Shown here: one piece after another, positions 1 through 5,550 of the stretch
Layout: every line of letters starts with the position of its first letter
How positions within the stretch are numbered: the stretch's first letter is position 1
Position numbers and translations under genes: made by a program
Origin: Acidobacteriota bacterium
GTDB taxonomy: Bacteria > Acidobacteriota > Vicinamibacteria > Vicinamibacterales > Fen-181
Direction of reading: 5' to 3'
Length of the DNA stretch: 6,239 nt
Assembly: GCA_021779795.1 (NCBI GenBank)
Contig: JAJXZZ010000203.1
Span: 1 to 6,239, forward strand
The notes under the pieces: generated by a model
What the model was told of the DNA's origin: nothing
Databases searched by the model: none
Seen by the model: only the letters and a program-made list of their open reading frames with translations

Positions 1-174
1 CAGGCCGCCGTGCTTCCAGTGCCCCGTCTTCTCCTCGTAGGATCGCTGGAGGACGCCGAGCAGGTCGTTGACCATCGGCCGCTCGGCCTCCTTCTTGATC
101 TCCTTCACGAAGCTCGGCCACGGCCCCTTCTCGAGCTCGTCGAGCATCGGGGTCTCTCTCTTCTTGTCGCTCAT
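1..174 (-). CDS. dsrA: Dissimilatory sulfite reductase alpha subunit, N-terminal 58 residues (3' end beyond window)
   Basis: Reading the minus strand from the ATG at 174 gives 58 open codons that run off the window edge. The N-terminus contains TPMLDELEKGPWPSF, then VNDLLGVLQRSY and HWKHGG, which is the characteristic start of DsrA (family pattern TPxLDxLExGPWPSF...DLLGxLxxSY). DsrA pairs with DsrB in the cytoplasm to form the siroheme/[4Fe-4S] enzyme that interconverts sulfite and sulfide and hands sulfur to DsrC. The siroheme-binding cysteines and ferredoxin domain lie outside the window. An AAGGAG ribosome binding site at 180-185, 5 bases before the ATG, supports the start. The segment between the PSF motif and DLLG is short, as in oxidative-type DsrA, while HWKHGG resembles reductive types, so the direction of the pathway is undecided. 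A sigma-54-like promoter lies at 292-308. Confidence 0.92.
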   Translation of the reverse strand, partial: MSDKKRETPMLDELEKGPWPSFVKEIKKEAERPMVNDLLGVLQRSYEEKTGHWKHGGL

Positions 175-189
175 GTCGACTCCTTAGAT

Positions 190-207
190 CCTCAGCTTCA
201 GATGAGG
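190..207 (-). other. Small hairpin in dsrA leader next to the ribosome binding site
   Basis: CCTCA (190-194) and TGAGG (203-207) form a 5-bp stem with an 8-base loop, ending 4 bases upstream of the dsrA AAGGAG site. Two further short dyads lie higher in the leader: 250-266 (GGAGG/CCTCC) and 271-284 (CACGG/CCGTG around a 4-base loop). The last of these overlaps the predicted transcription start. None is followed by a T-run, so they do not look like intrinsic terminators. They may only reflect GC-rich sequence. Confidence 0.25.
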
Positions 208-291
208 GGCCAGCCCGCCGCGAACGTCACCCGGGACTGCGCGCCGCCCGGAGGCACCACACCTCCATCCCACGGTCCGCCGTGCTTGTGT

Positions 292-308
292 AGCAACCGG
301 CGGGCCAG
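292..308 (-). promoter_or_regulatory. Candidate sigma-54 (-24/-12) promoter of dsrA
   Basis: The minus strand reads CTGGCCCGCCGGTTGCT. Against the sigma-54 consensus YTGGCACGRNNNTTGCW, only two defined positions differ (A to C in the -24 box and the R position). The GG and GC elements have exact spacing. The predicted transcription start is near 281, giving a leader of about 107 bases before the dsrA ATG. No convincing sigma-70 -35/-10 pair was seen in the 228-base gap. The match is by eye. It is strengthened by similar sites in the other intergenic region and by the dyad at 401-418. Confidence 0.6.
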
Positions 309-333
309 GATGAGGCGTCGAACAGAGAACGGC

Positions 334-346
334 TAACGCGCTGATT
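334..346 (-). promoter_or_regulatory. IHF-like site between dyad and dsrA promoter
   Basis: The minus strand reads AATCAGCGCGTTA, which matches the IHF consensus WATCAANNNNTTR at every defined position but one (A to G). It lies in the only relatively AT-rich patch of the gap (about 330-361), roughly 53-65 bases upstream of the predicted start. That is the usual place for DNA bending between an upstream activator site and a sigma-54 promoter. No equivalent was found in the 5238-5632 gap. Confidence 0.35.
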
Positions 347-400
347 ACACGGCTATTACTCGGATGGCTGCCCCAAGCGCCCTGTCCCTCCGCGTCAACG

Positions 401-418
401 CGTTACGACGAGGTAACG
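401..418. promoter_or_regulatory. Dyad CGTTAC-N6-GTAACG, possible enhancer/operator upstream of dsrA
   Basis: A perfect 6-bp inverted repeat with a 6-base spacer (GACGAG) overlaps the TAA stop (403-405) of the NrfD-cytochrome gene. The identical arms with the same 6-base spacing recur at 5551-5568. Its centre is 116.5 bases from the -12 element of the candidate dsrA sigma-54 promoter, a typical distance for an enhancer-binding protein site. A related half-site, GCGTGAC, follows at 432-438. It could instead be a weak terminator hairpin for the operon, though no T-run follows on the minus strand. Confidence 0.5.
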
Positions 419-2226
419 GGCGGGCCGGTTGGCGTGACAGGCTCCACGGCCCTCTCGTGCACCGTCGTGGTGCGGTGGCAGTTCGCGCAGCGCGGGAGGT
501 TCGGCTTCGGCGGCACCAGCTTGCCGGCCTCCCGCTTGTGACACCCGATGCACAGGCGATGGGCGACGACGCGGTAGCCGTCCGCCGTGTCGGAGGCGTA
601 ACGCGTCGCCCACGGGCTCACGGGCGTGGCCACCGGGTGGCACGCCGAGCAGGCGCGGACCTGGTCCGAGGATTGAGGCCGGCCCGCGACGTGGCACTTC
701 GCGCACGAGGCGTTGAAGCCCAGGGCCTCGACGTGCGTCTCGTGCTCGAAGATCCGCGTCGGGAGGTACAGGTCGGCGTGGCACTCGGCGCACGGCGTCC
801 CCGTGTCGCCCGGCTTGACGGCGTGGTGGCACGTCGAGCACGACTTCGGCCCCAGCCGGGCGACGTGCTTGGCATGCGGAAAGCTCACCGTCCCGGACGG
901 GAAGCCGACGAGCAGCACGTCGCCGCCGCGGGCGCGCGCGAGCGGCGTGGCCTGGAGCAGCGGCTGCCACGGGGTGAGCGTCAGCCCCACGGCCATCGCC
1001 ACGGTGAACGCCAGCGAGTACGCCCGCCGCGTCCCGAACGAGGGGTCGCCCAGCCAGACGCGCAGGTCGCCCATCCGCGGCAGTTCGAACAGCTGCAGGC
1101 GCTTGAGCGCCGACGCCTGGTCGAGCGCGTCCGGGTCCACCGGGACGTGCTCCTGGATCCAGAGGAACGCGAGCGACGCGCCGGCGACGATCCCGAAGCT
1201 GACGGCGAACTCGGTCCAGGACGGGAAGTAGTGGCTGCCGGTGAAGTCCACCTGCGCGAGGCCCGAGACGTTCACCCGGTAGAGCAGGAAGCCCACGATC
1301 GACGACAGCGCGCCGGTCATCATCGCGCCCGCCCGCTGCCTGAGCCGGGGCACCGCGAACAGCGCCAGCGGGACGAAGGTGGACAGCAGGATCTCGGTCC
1401 CGAAGAGGAACGCGTCGCGGTTCCACGCCAGGGCCTGGCGCCAGGCACCCCTGGCGACCAGGTCGCCCAGGCGCAGCGCGAACTGGAAGGCCAGGCCCCA
1501 GGCGGCCAGGCGCGCGAGGCCGGCGACCATGTCGGTCTCGGGCGTCCGCCGGTACAGCCAGGAGGTTACCGTCGACTCGAAGATCACGACGGAGAGCCCG
1601 AGGCAGATGGCGGTGACGAAGAACAGTTCGGGCAGCAGCGGCGTGTACCAGAGCGCGGGCACCCGGAAGGGCATGATCAGGATCAGGGTGCCGAGCGAGG
1701 ACTGGTGCAGCGTCGAGAGCGAGATGCCGGCCACGATGAGCGGCAGCTGCAGCCGCAGCAGCGCGCGGTAGGCCCGCTGGAAGCGCGTCCGCTCCAGGAA
1801 CACCGGCGCGAACTCCAGCACCAGCACGGCCAGGTAGAGCATCACGCACCAGCCGACCTCGAACAGCGGCGAGCGCGGGTTCCAGAAGATCGTCAGGTGC
1901 CAGATGTTCCAGGGCAGGCCGAGGTCGTAGATCAGGCCGACGACGACGGCGCCGTAGCCGAGCAGGGCGCTGAGGATCGCGGGCCGGATGGCGTGGTGGT
2001 ACCGGGGACGGTGGAAGATGTGGCCGAGCGCCGCCACGACGAAGCCGCCGGCGGCGAGCGCGACGCCGCCCATCACGTCGAACCCGATCCACAGCCCCCA
2101 CGGCGTGGCGTCGGTGAGCGCGGTCGTGGCGCCGAGCCCGCGCGTGAAGCGCACGACGGAGACGCCCGCGGCCAGGCCGAGCAGCGTCCAGAGAATCGTC
2201 TTCGCGATGCGCACCCGCCGGCTCAT
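403..2226 (-). CDS. NrfD/DsrP/HmcC-type quinone-interacting membrane subunit fused to a hexaheme cytochrome c domain
   Basis: The protein has 607 residues. Residues 10 to about 360 carry some ten hydrophobic helices (for example 10-28, 43-68, 84-104, 122-142, 200-220, 272-295, 338-357), as in the NrfD/DsrP/HmcC family, which exchanges electrons with quinones. A further helix at about 403-420 leads into a soluble C-terminal domain with six CxxCH heme-c motifs starting at Cys463, 479, 508, 526, 559 and 580. FPHAKH (449-454) and FEHETH (493-498) supply likely distal histidines, as in multiheme class III-type cytochromes. c-heme attachment places this domain in the periplasm. The ATG overlaps the ferredoxin stop in ATGA (2223-2226), with GGTGAG 5 bases upstream as the ribosome binding site. 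In DsrMKJOP the cytochrome is a separate triheme subunit (DsrJ); here no separate cytochrome gene is present and the fusion probably takes that role. The family call is firm; the exact complex name is not. Confidence 0.9.
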   Translation of the reverse strand: MSRRVRIAKTILWTLLGLAAGVSVVRFTRGLGATTALTDATPWGLWIGFDVMGGVALAAGGFVVAALGHIFHRPRYHHAIRPAILSALLGYGAVVVGLIYDLGLPWNIWHLTIFWNPRSPLFEVGWCVMLYLAVLVLEFAPVFLERTRFQRAYRALLRLQLPLIVAGISLSTLHQSSLGTLILIMPFRVPALWYTPLLPELFFVTAICLGLSVVIFESTVTSWLYRRTPETDMVAGLARLAAWGLAFQFALRLGDLVARGAWRQALAWNRDAFLFGTEILLSTFVPLALFAVPRLRQRAGAMMTGALSSIVGFLLYRVNVSGLAQVDFTGSHYFPSWTEFAVSFGIVAGASLAFLWIQEHVPVDPDALDQASALKRLQLFELPRMGDLRVWLGDPSFGTRRAYSLAFTVAMAVGLTLTPWQPLLQATPLARARGGDVLLVGFPSGTVSFPHAKHVARLGPKSCSTCHHAVKPGDTGTPCAECHADLYLPTRIFEHETHVEALGFNASCAKCHVAGRPQSSDQVRACSACHPVATPVSPWATRYASDTADGYRVVAHRLCIGCHKREAGKLVPPKPNLPRCANCHRTTTVHERAVEPVTPTGPPVTSS

Positions 2227-3074
2227 GACGGCTCACCCTTCCCCGCGGCGTCCGCGGACCCGCTGGCCGAGCCGGCCGCCCCGCGGCCCGGCGACTCGTC
2301 CCCGGGTCCCGTCCCGCCGGCGAGGCGCTGGCGGCGGTCGATGATCCACCAGACGCCGGTCATCAGCGCGCCCATCCCGAAGAACTCGAACGGCACCTGG
2401 CGGAGCGCGTCCCACGTGCGCTCGGGCAGGGGCTTGTCGCCGAGGACCGACGGCGGCCGCCACCCGAGCATCGCGAGATCGACGTGCGAGACGTAGAGCA
2501 CGCTGGTCCCGCCAACCTCGTCCACGCCCCAGATCCGCGGCAGGTAGAGCTTCGGGCGCTCGGCGATGCGGCGCCCGGCCTCCGCGAGCATCTCGGCGCG
2601 CGTGCCGAACGCGGTGGCTTTGGCCGGGCAGGCGGACACGCACGCCGGGCGGTCCAGGCGGCCGCTGCGCAGCTCGTCGTAGCACATCACGCACTTGCGG
2701 ACCGACGGGGTGAGGCTGCCCCAGTCGTAGCGCGGGATGCCGAACGGGCAGGACATCATGCAGTAGCGGCAGCCCATGCACTTCGACTTGTCGTAGACGA
2801 CGGGCCCCTCGGGCGTCTTCTGCAGGGCGCCGACGGGGCACGCCGACACGCACGCCGGGTCCGCGCAGTGGCGGCACTGCTTCCGCACGTTGGCGTGGTT
2901 GGGGAGCCGCACGACGCTCGTCCAGCGTGTGGCGTTCAGGCCGTCGGGCGACGCGCCCTCGCGGGGCGCCTGGTCCTCGAGCGCCAGGCCGTGCGTCCGC
3001 TTGCAGGCGGCGACGCACTCCTCGCAGCCGATGCAGAGGGTGACGTCGTTGAGGATGGCCGGATGCTCGATCAT
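2223..3074 (-). CDS. Four-cluster [4Fe-4S] ferredoxin subunit with C-terminal membrane anchor (DsrO/HmcB/HybA-like)
   Basis: The protein has 283 residues. Four cysteine quartets are complete: 14/17/20/24, 67/70/75/79, 99/102/105/109 and 128/131/145/149. The 13-residue insertion inside the fourth motif is typical of the DmsB/NrfC/HybA/DsrO electron-transfer family. It relays electrons between the NrfD subunit and the other redox subunits. A GGTSVLYV stretch (188-195) and a single hydrophobic helix at about 229-246, followed by RRQR, resemble the C-terminal anchors of HybA and FdnH. The tail after 251 is Gly/Ala/Ser-rich and probably disordered. The start is fixed by the ATGA overlap (3071-3074) with the cytochrome b gene. 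No twin-arginine signal is visible, although DsrO homologues are exported. The reading frame stays open upstream to 3635, but that part is the shadow of the cytochrome b gene. Confidence 0.9.
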   Translation of the reverse strand: MIEHPAILNDVTLCIGCEECVAACKRTHGLALEDQAPREGASPDGLNATRWTSVVRLPNHANVRKQCRHCADPACVSACPVGALQKTPEGPVVYDKSKCMGCRYCMMSCPFGIPRYDWGSLTPSVRKCVMCYDELRSGRLDRPACVSACPAKATAFGTRAEMLAEAGRRIAERPKLYLPRIWGVDEVGGTSVLYVSHVDLAMLGWRPPSVLGDKPLPERTWDALRQVPFEFFGMGALMTGVWWIIDRRQRLAGGTGPGDESPGRGAAGSASGSADAAGKGEPS

Positions 3075-3781
3075 ACGCCCTGCCCCTGCTTCCCGAGGCT
3101 GATCCGCACGCGCTCGCCGGCGCCCGGGGAGAACCGCCAACCCAGCTCGGTGGACGACTGGCTGGTCCAGAACAGCACGATGTGCTGGAGTTTCGAGAAT
3201 GGCACCAGGACGAGGAGGGTCTCTCCCGCCAGCAGGTGCGCCAGGTAGAGGGCCCGGGCGTTGACCGGGCTCCACGCCGGGTGGGCGACGCCGAGCCCGG
3301 CGAGGAAGACGACCAGGATCAGGACGGGCAGCACCCAGTCCTGCGGCTCGCTGAGGCGACGCGACGCCGGCCGGACGGCGCGACTCGCGACCAGCCAGGC
3401 GATCGCCGCGACGGTGACGAGGCTGAGCGCGTCGGCCGCCCGCGCGGGCAGCGCCGGCAGCCAGACGCCGAGGCGGCGGCTCCAGATCGCGGTGTGCCCG
3501 GCGAAGAAGACCGGCACCGCGAGCACGCCGGCGTGGAACACCAGCGAGGCGAGGTTGTACGGGATCCGGTCGGCCCGCCGCAGGCCGCGCCACGGCAGCG
3601 TCCACGCGAGGTTTCGCCGGATCACGATCCGCCACGGCACGAACTGGTCGCCGGCCCGCCGCCAGGCCAGCACGAGCTCGGTCACCTGCAGCGCGAGCAC
3701 GCGGACCAGCCCGAGCCCCATCACCAGGAGCGAGAGCCGCAACAGCGGACCGGTCGCGAAGTCGATCGACGCATCCAGCAT
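3071..3781 (-). CDS. NarI/DsrM/HmcE-like cytochrome b membrane subunit
   Basis: The protein has 236 residues with five hydrophobic helices at about 13-36, 78-95, 115-132, 149-166 and 178-195, the layout of the nitrate reductase gamma (NarI) family. Candidate heme-b ligands are His83 and His96 at the second helix, and His182 and His200 at the fifth. The 18-residue spacing of the last pair equals that of His187/His205 in E. coli NarI; the first pair is 13 apart rather than 10. Such subunits carry electrons between menaquinone and an HdrD/DsrK-type partner, here encoded immediately upstream. The length is closer to HmcE (about 226 residues) than to DsrM (over 300). The ATG lies 4 bases after the upstream stop with no clear ribosome binding site, so translation is probably coupled. 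Its stop overlaps the next start in ATGA. Confidence 0.85.
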   Translation of the reverse strand: MLDASIDFATGPLLRLSLLVMGLGLVRVLALQVTELVLAWRRAGDQFVPWRIVIRRNLAWTLPWRGLRRADRIPYNLASLVFHAGVLAVPVFFAGHTAIWSRRLGVWLPALPARAADALSLVTVAAIAWLVASRAVRPASRRLSEPQDWVLPVLILVVFLAGLGVAHPAWSPVNARALYLAHLLAGETLLVLVPFSKLQHIVLFWTSQSSTELGWRFSPGAGERVRISLGKQGQGV

Positions 3782-3785
3782 GGGT

Positions 3786-5237
3786 TCAATCCAGGTCGAT
3801 GGCGCGGTAGATCAGGTCGTGGAGCCCGACCACCTCCATGTCGAGGTGATGGTCCTCGCACAGCTCCCGCAACTGTTTCTTGCAGTTGGCGCAGGGCGCG
3901 ACCACGTACTTCGCGCCGGTCGCGCGGAGCTGCTCGGCCTTCTTCGCGCCGGCCACGCCGGTCCGGTACGCGCGCAGCTCGTCCACCGACACGGTCCCGC
4001 CGCCGCCGCCGCAGCACAGGTTGGTCGGGCCGCGGGGCGTCATCTCGACGAAGTCCGCGCAGAAGGCGCGCAGCATCTCGCGCGGCTCGTCCACGATCCA
4101 GCCGGTCCGGCCGATGTTGCACGGGTCGTGGTAGGTGACCCGCTCGGTCACCGCGCCGGGCTTCAGGCGGAGCCGGCCTTCCTTGAAGGCCCGGTAGGTG
4201 TACTCGATGATGTGGACGACGGGCGGGGCCGTCGGGCCGAGGAACGCGCGGCTGAAGACCTTGGCCGAGCGCGACGCGTGGCCGCACTCGCCGATCAGGA
4301 TCGCCCGCGCCCTCAGGCGGCGCGCCTCCTCGATCTCCGCCGTCAGCACCTCCTCGAGCACCCAGTCGTTGTAGAACAGGCCGTAGTTGATCCCGTCGAA
4401 GTACCGGCTCCCGATCGTCCAGCGGTCCTGGTCGCCACAGGCGTTGAGGGTCAGCGCGATCCCCATCAGGGTGTCGGCCTCCATCAGGTAATCGCTCACG
4501 GCCGGGAAGAAGATGTAGTCGCGGTCCTCCTGGTCCACGGGGAATCGGACCTCGCGCTGCTTGCCGTCGCGGATCTCGTCGGCCAGGAACTCGACGGTGT
4601 CGAGGATCGCCGGCAGCGGGATCGCCGAGGTATTGCGCGTCGGCCCCTCGAGCTGGGCGCGCACCGAGATCACCAGCGCGCGCGGGACCAGGCCGATCTC
4701 CGAGAGGATGTAGCGCGCCAGGTGGGTCACGAGGCCGTGATCGAGGCCGAGCGGGCACTCCAGGCTGCAGCGGCGGCACGCCGTGCAGTCGTAGTAGGTG
4801 GAGGCCATCTCGAGAATCCGGTCGGCCGTGAGGTACTGGCGGCCGAGGATGCGCGTCTCGAACAGCCCCCGCGGCGTGAAGTGCCGCCGGTAGGTCTCGA
4901 GCAGGAGGTTCGACCGGTAGCACGGCACGTCGCGCGGGTCACCGGTCTGCTGGTAGATCTGGCACGCCGTCGCGCAGTTCGAGCACCGGGCCGTCGTCCG
5001 CGCGTAGTTGTCGATCACCTGCCGGTAGTTGGTCTGCGTGAGGATCGCCGCGAACGCCTCCAGGAACCGGCGCGGCAGGTCGTCGAGCGCCAGCTTGTCC
5101 TTCTCGACGATGTACCGGAGGCGCTGCTGGACGTCGTCGGCCGTGAGGTCGCGGCGCCGCGGCAGACGGTCCGCCCCTGCCTGGACCGCGACGACGCCGC
5201 CGGGCCCGCTCCGTGCTTCCGCGTCCTGGTTCGCCAA
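3786..5237 (-). CDS. HdrD/DsrK/HmcF-like iron-sulfur protein with CCG domain (TTG start)
   Basis: The protein has 483 residues from the TTG start and is soluble, so it is likely on the cytoplasmic face. Residues 85-161 form a ferredoxin-like domain: CxxCxxxC at Cys85/88/92, then CxxCxxCxxxCP at Cys151/154/157/161. A C-terminal CCG domain follows: HDPC (Cys373), CCGGGGG (Cys408/409) and CANC (Cys449/452), spaced like the noncubane-cluster motif of heterodisulfide reductase HdrB/HdrD. The first CCG repeat is degenerate, with only Cys267 and ECGH (317-320), as in DsrK. DsrK is thought to reduce the DsrC trisulfide, and the neighbouring dsrA makes the same role plausible. The TTG has AGGAGG 6 bases upstream (5244-5249); an ATG at 5468 would add 77 residues of low-complexity, shadow-like sequence and would start upstream of one candidate promoter. 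The first ferredoxin motif lacks its usual leading cysteine (Thr82 by alignment). Length is nearer HmcF than DsrK. Confidence 0.88.
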   Translation of the reverse strand: MANQDAEARSGPGGVVAVQAGADRLPRRRDLTADDVQQRLRYIVEKDKLALDDLPRRFLEAFAAILTQTNYRQVIDNYARTTARCSNCATACQIYQQTGDPRDVPCYRSNLLLETYRRHFTPRGLFETRILGRQYLTADRILEMASTYYDCTACRRCSLECPLGLDHGLVTHLARYILSEIGLVPRALVISVRAQLEGPTRNTSAIPLPAILDTVEFLADEIRDGKQREVRFPVDQEDRDYIFFPAVSDYLMEADTLMGIALTLNACGDQDRWTIGSRYFDGINYGLFYNDWVLEEVLTAEIEEARRLRARAILIGECGHASRSAKVFSRAFLGPTAPPVVHIIEYTYRAFKEGRLRLKPGAVTERVTYHDPCNIGRTGWIVDEPREMLRAFCADFVEMTPRGPTNLCCGGGGGTVSVDELRAYRTGVAGAKKAEQLRATGAKYVVAPCANCKKQLRELCEDHHLDMEVVGLHDLIYRAIDLD

Positions 5238-5243
5238 CCTGCG

Positions 5244-5249
5244 CCTCCT
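5244..5249 (-). promoter_or_regulatory. Ribosome binding site that sets the TTG start of the HdrD-like gene
   Basis: A perfect AGGAGG on the minus strand lies 6 bases before TTG (5237-5235). It is the strongest Shine-Dalgarno sequence in the gap and decides in favour of a 483-residue product over the longer ATG-initiated frame. Confidence 0.8.
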
Positions 5250-5278
5250 GCGTGAATGACACGCGCCGGCCACATCCG

Positions 5279-5295
5279 AGCAAGCGGGATGCCAC
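5279..5295 (-). promoter_or_regulatory. Second candidate sigma-54 promoter, close to the HdrD-like gene
   Basis: The minus strand reads GTGGCATCCCGCTTGCT: TGGCA and TTGCT boxes with exact sigma-54 spacing. The intervening consensus positions (C, G, R) and the leading Y differ. The predicted start near 5268 would give a leader of about 31 bases containing the AGGAGG site. It is about 280 bases from the dyad at 5551-5568, farther than the site at 5464-5479, so it may be an alternative promoter or a chance match. Confidence 0.4.
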
Positions 5296-5437
5296 GCGCC
5301 TGGCCCCGCGGCCGGACGGCGGAGGGGCTGGGCGATCGCCCGCCAGCCGTCGCCGCCACGCGCGTCGTCGGGCGGCTCGGGAGACGCTGCTCCGCGTTGA
5401 CCGGGATTCAGCGGCCAGGCGTGGCCGTGCGGGGATG

Positions 5438-5447
5438 CCGACGTCGG
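5438..5447. promoter_or_regulatory. 10-bp palindrome CCGACGTCGG, possible operator
   Basis: This perfect palindrome lies just downstream (about +6 to +15) of the start predicted from the sigma-54 site at 5464-5479, where a repressor could block initiation. No known regulator is recognised, and short palindromes are common in GC-rich DNA. Confidence 0.25.
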
Positions 5448-5463
5448 GTCGTCATCTTCGGGG

Positions 5464-5479
5464 AGCAATCGGCGTGCCG
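5464..5479 (-). promoter_or_regulatory. Candidate sigma-54 promoter of the electron-transfer operon
   Basis: The minus strand reads CGGCACGCCGATTGCT. Against TGGCACG-N4-TTGCW only the first T differs (C). The predicted start is near 5453, giving a leader of about 216 bases. The dyad at 5551-5568 is centred 94.5 bases from the -12 element, 22 bases (about two helical turns) closer than the equivalent pair upstream of dsrA, so the two arrangements keep roughly the same face of the helix. Confidence 0.5.
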
Positions 5480-5550
5480 TGCGGTCGGCGCCGCAAGAGG
5501 GCGGGTCACGCGGCGAGGCTCGCGCATCGGGGCGCGAACCGCGGGCGGGG

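Noticed and set aside
10..336. 108-residue plus-strand open frame
   Set aside because: It runs antisense to the dsrA start, whose N-terminus is clearly recognisable.
401..418. Intrinsic terminator of the electron-transfer operon
   Set aside because: The stem is only 6 bp, overlaps the stop codon and has no T-run after it; the exact recurrence at 5551-5568 fits a protein-binding site better, though a terminator role is not excluded.
395..2236. 613-residue minus-strand frame overlapping the NrfD-cytochrome gene
   Set aside because: Its translation is Arg/Ala/Pro-rich with no membrane helices or heme motifs, whereas the other minus-strand frame (403-2226) encodes a clear NrfD fold and six CxxCH motifs.
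364..2496. 710-residue open frame on the plus strand
   Set aside because: It lies antisense to the NrfD-cytochrome and ferredoxin genes and its product is low-complexity (Arg, Gly, Glu, Pro, Gln). It is a product of GC-rich codon use in the true genes.
3075..3635. Upstream extension of the ferredoxin frame
   Set aside because: It is the out-of-frame shadow of the cytochrome b gene; the ATG at 3074 with an ATGA overlap is the sensible start.
3261..5255. 664-residue open frame on the plus strand
   Set aside because: Antisense to the cytochrome b and HdrD-like genes, with no recognisable motif and biased composition.
5238..5468. 77-residue N-terminal extension of the HdrD-like protein to an ATG
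   Set aside because: The extension is Pro/Arg/Gly-rich without family similarity, and a perfect ribosome binding site marks the TTG at 5237.
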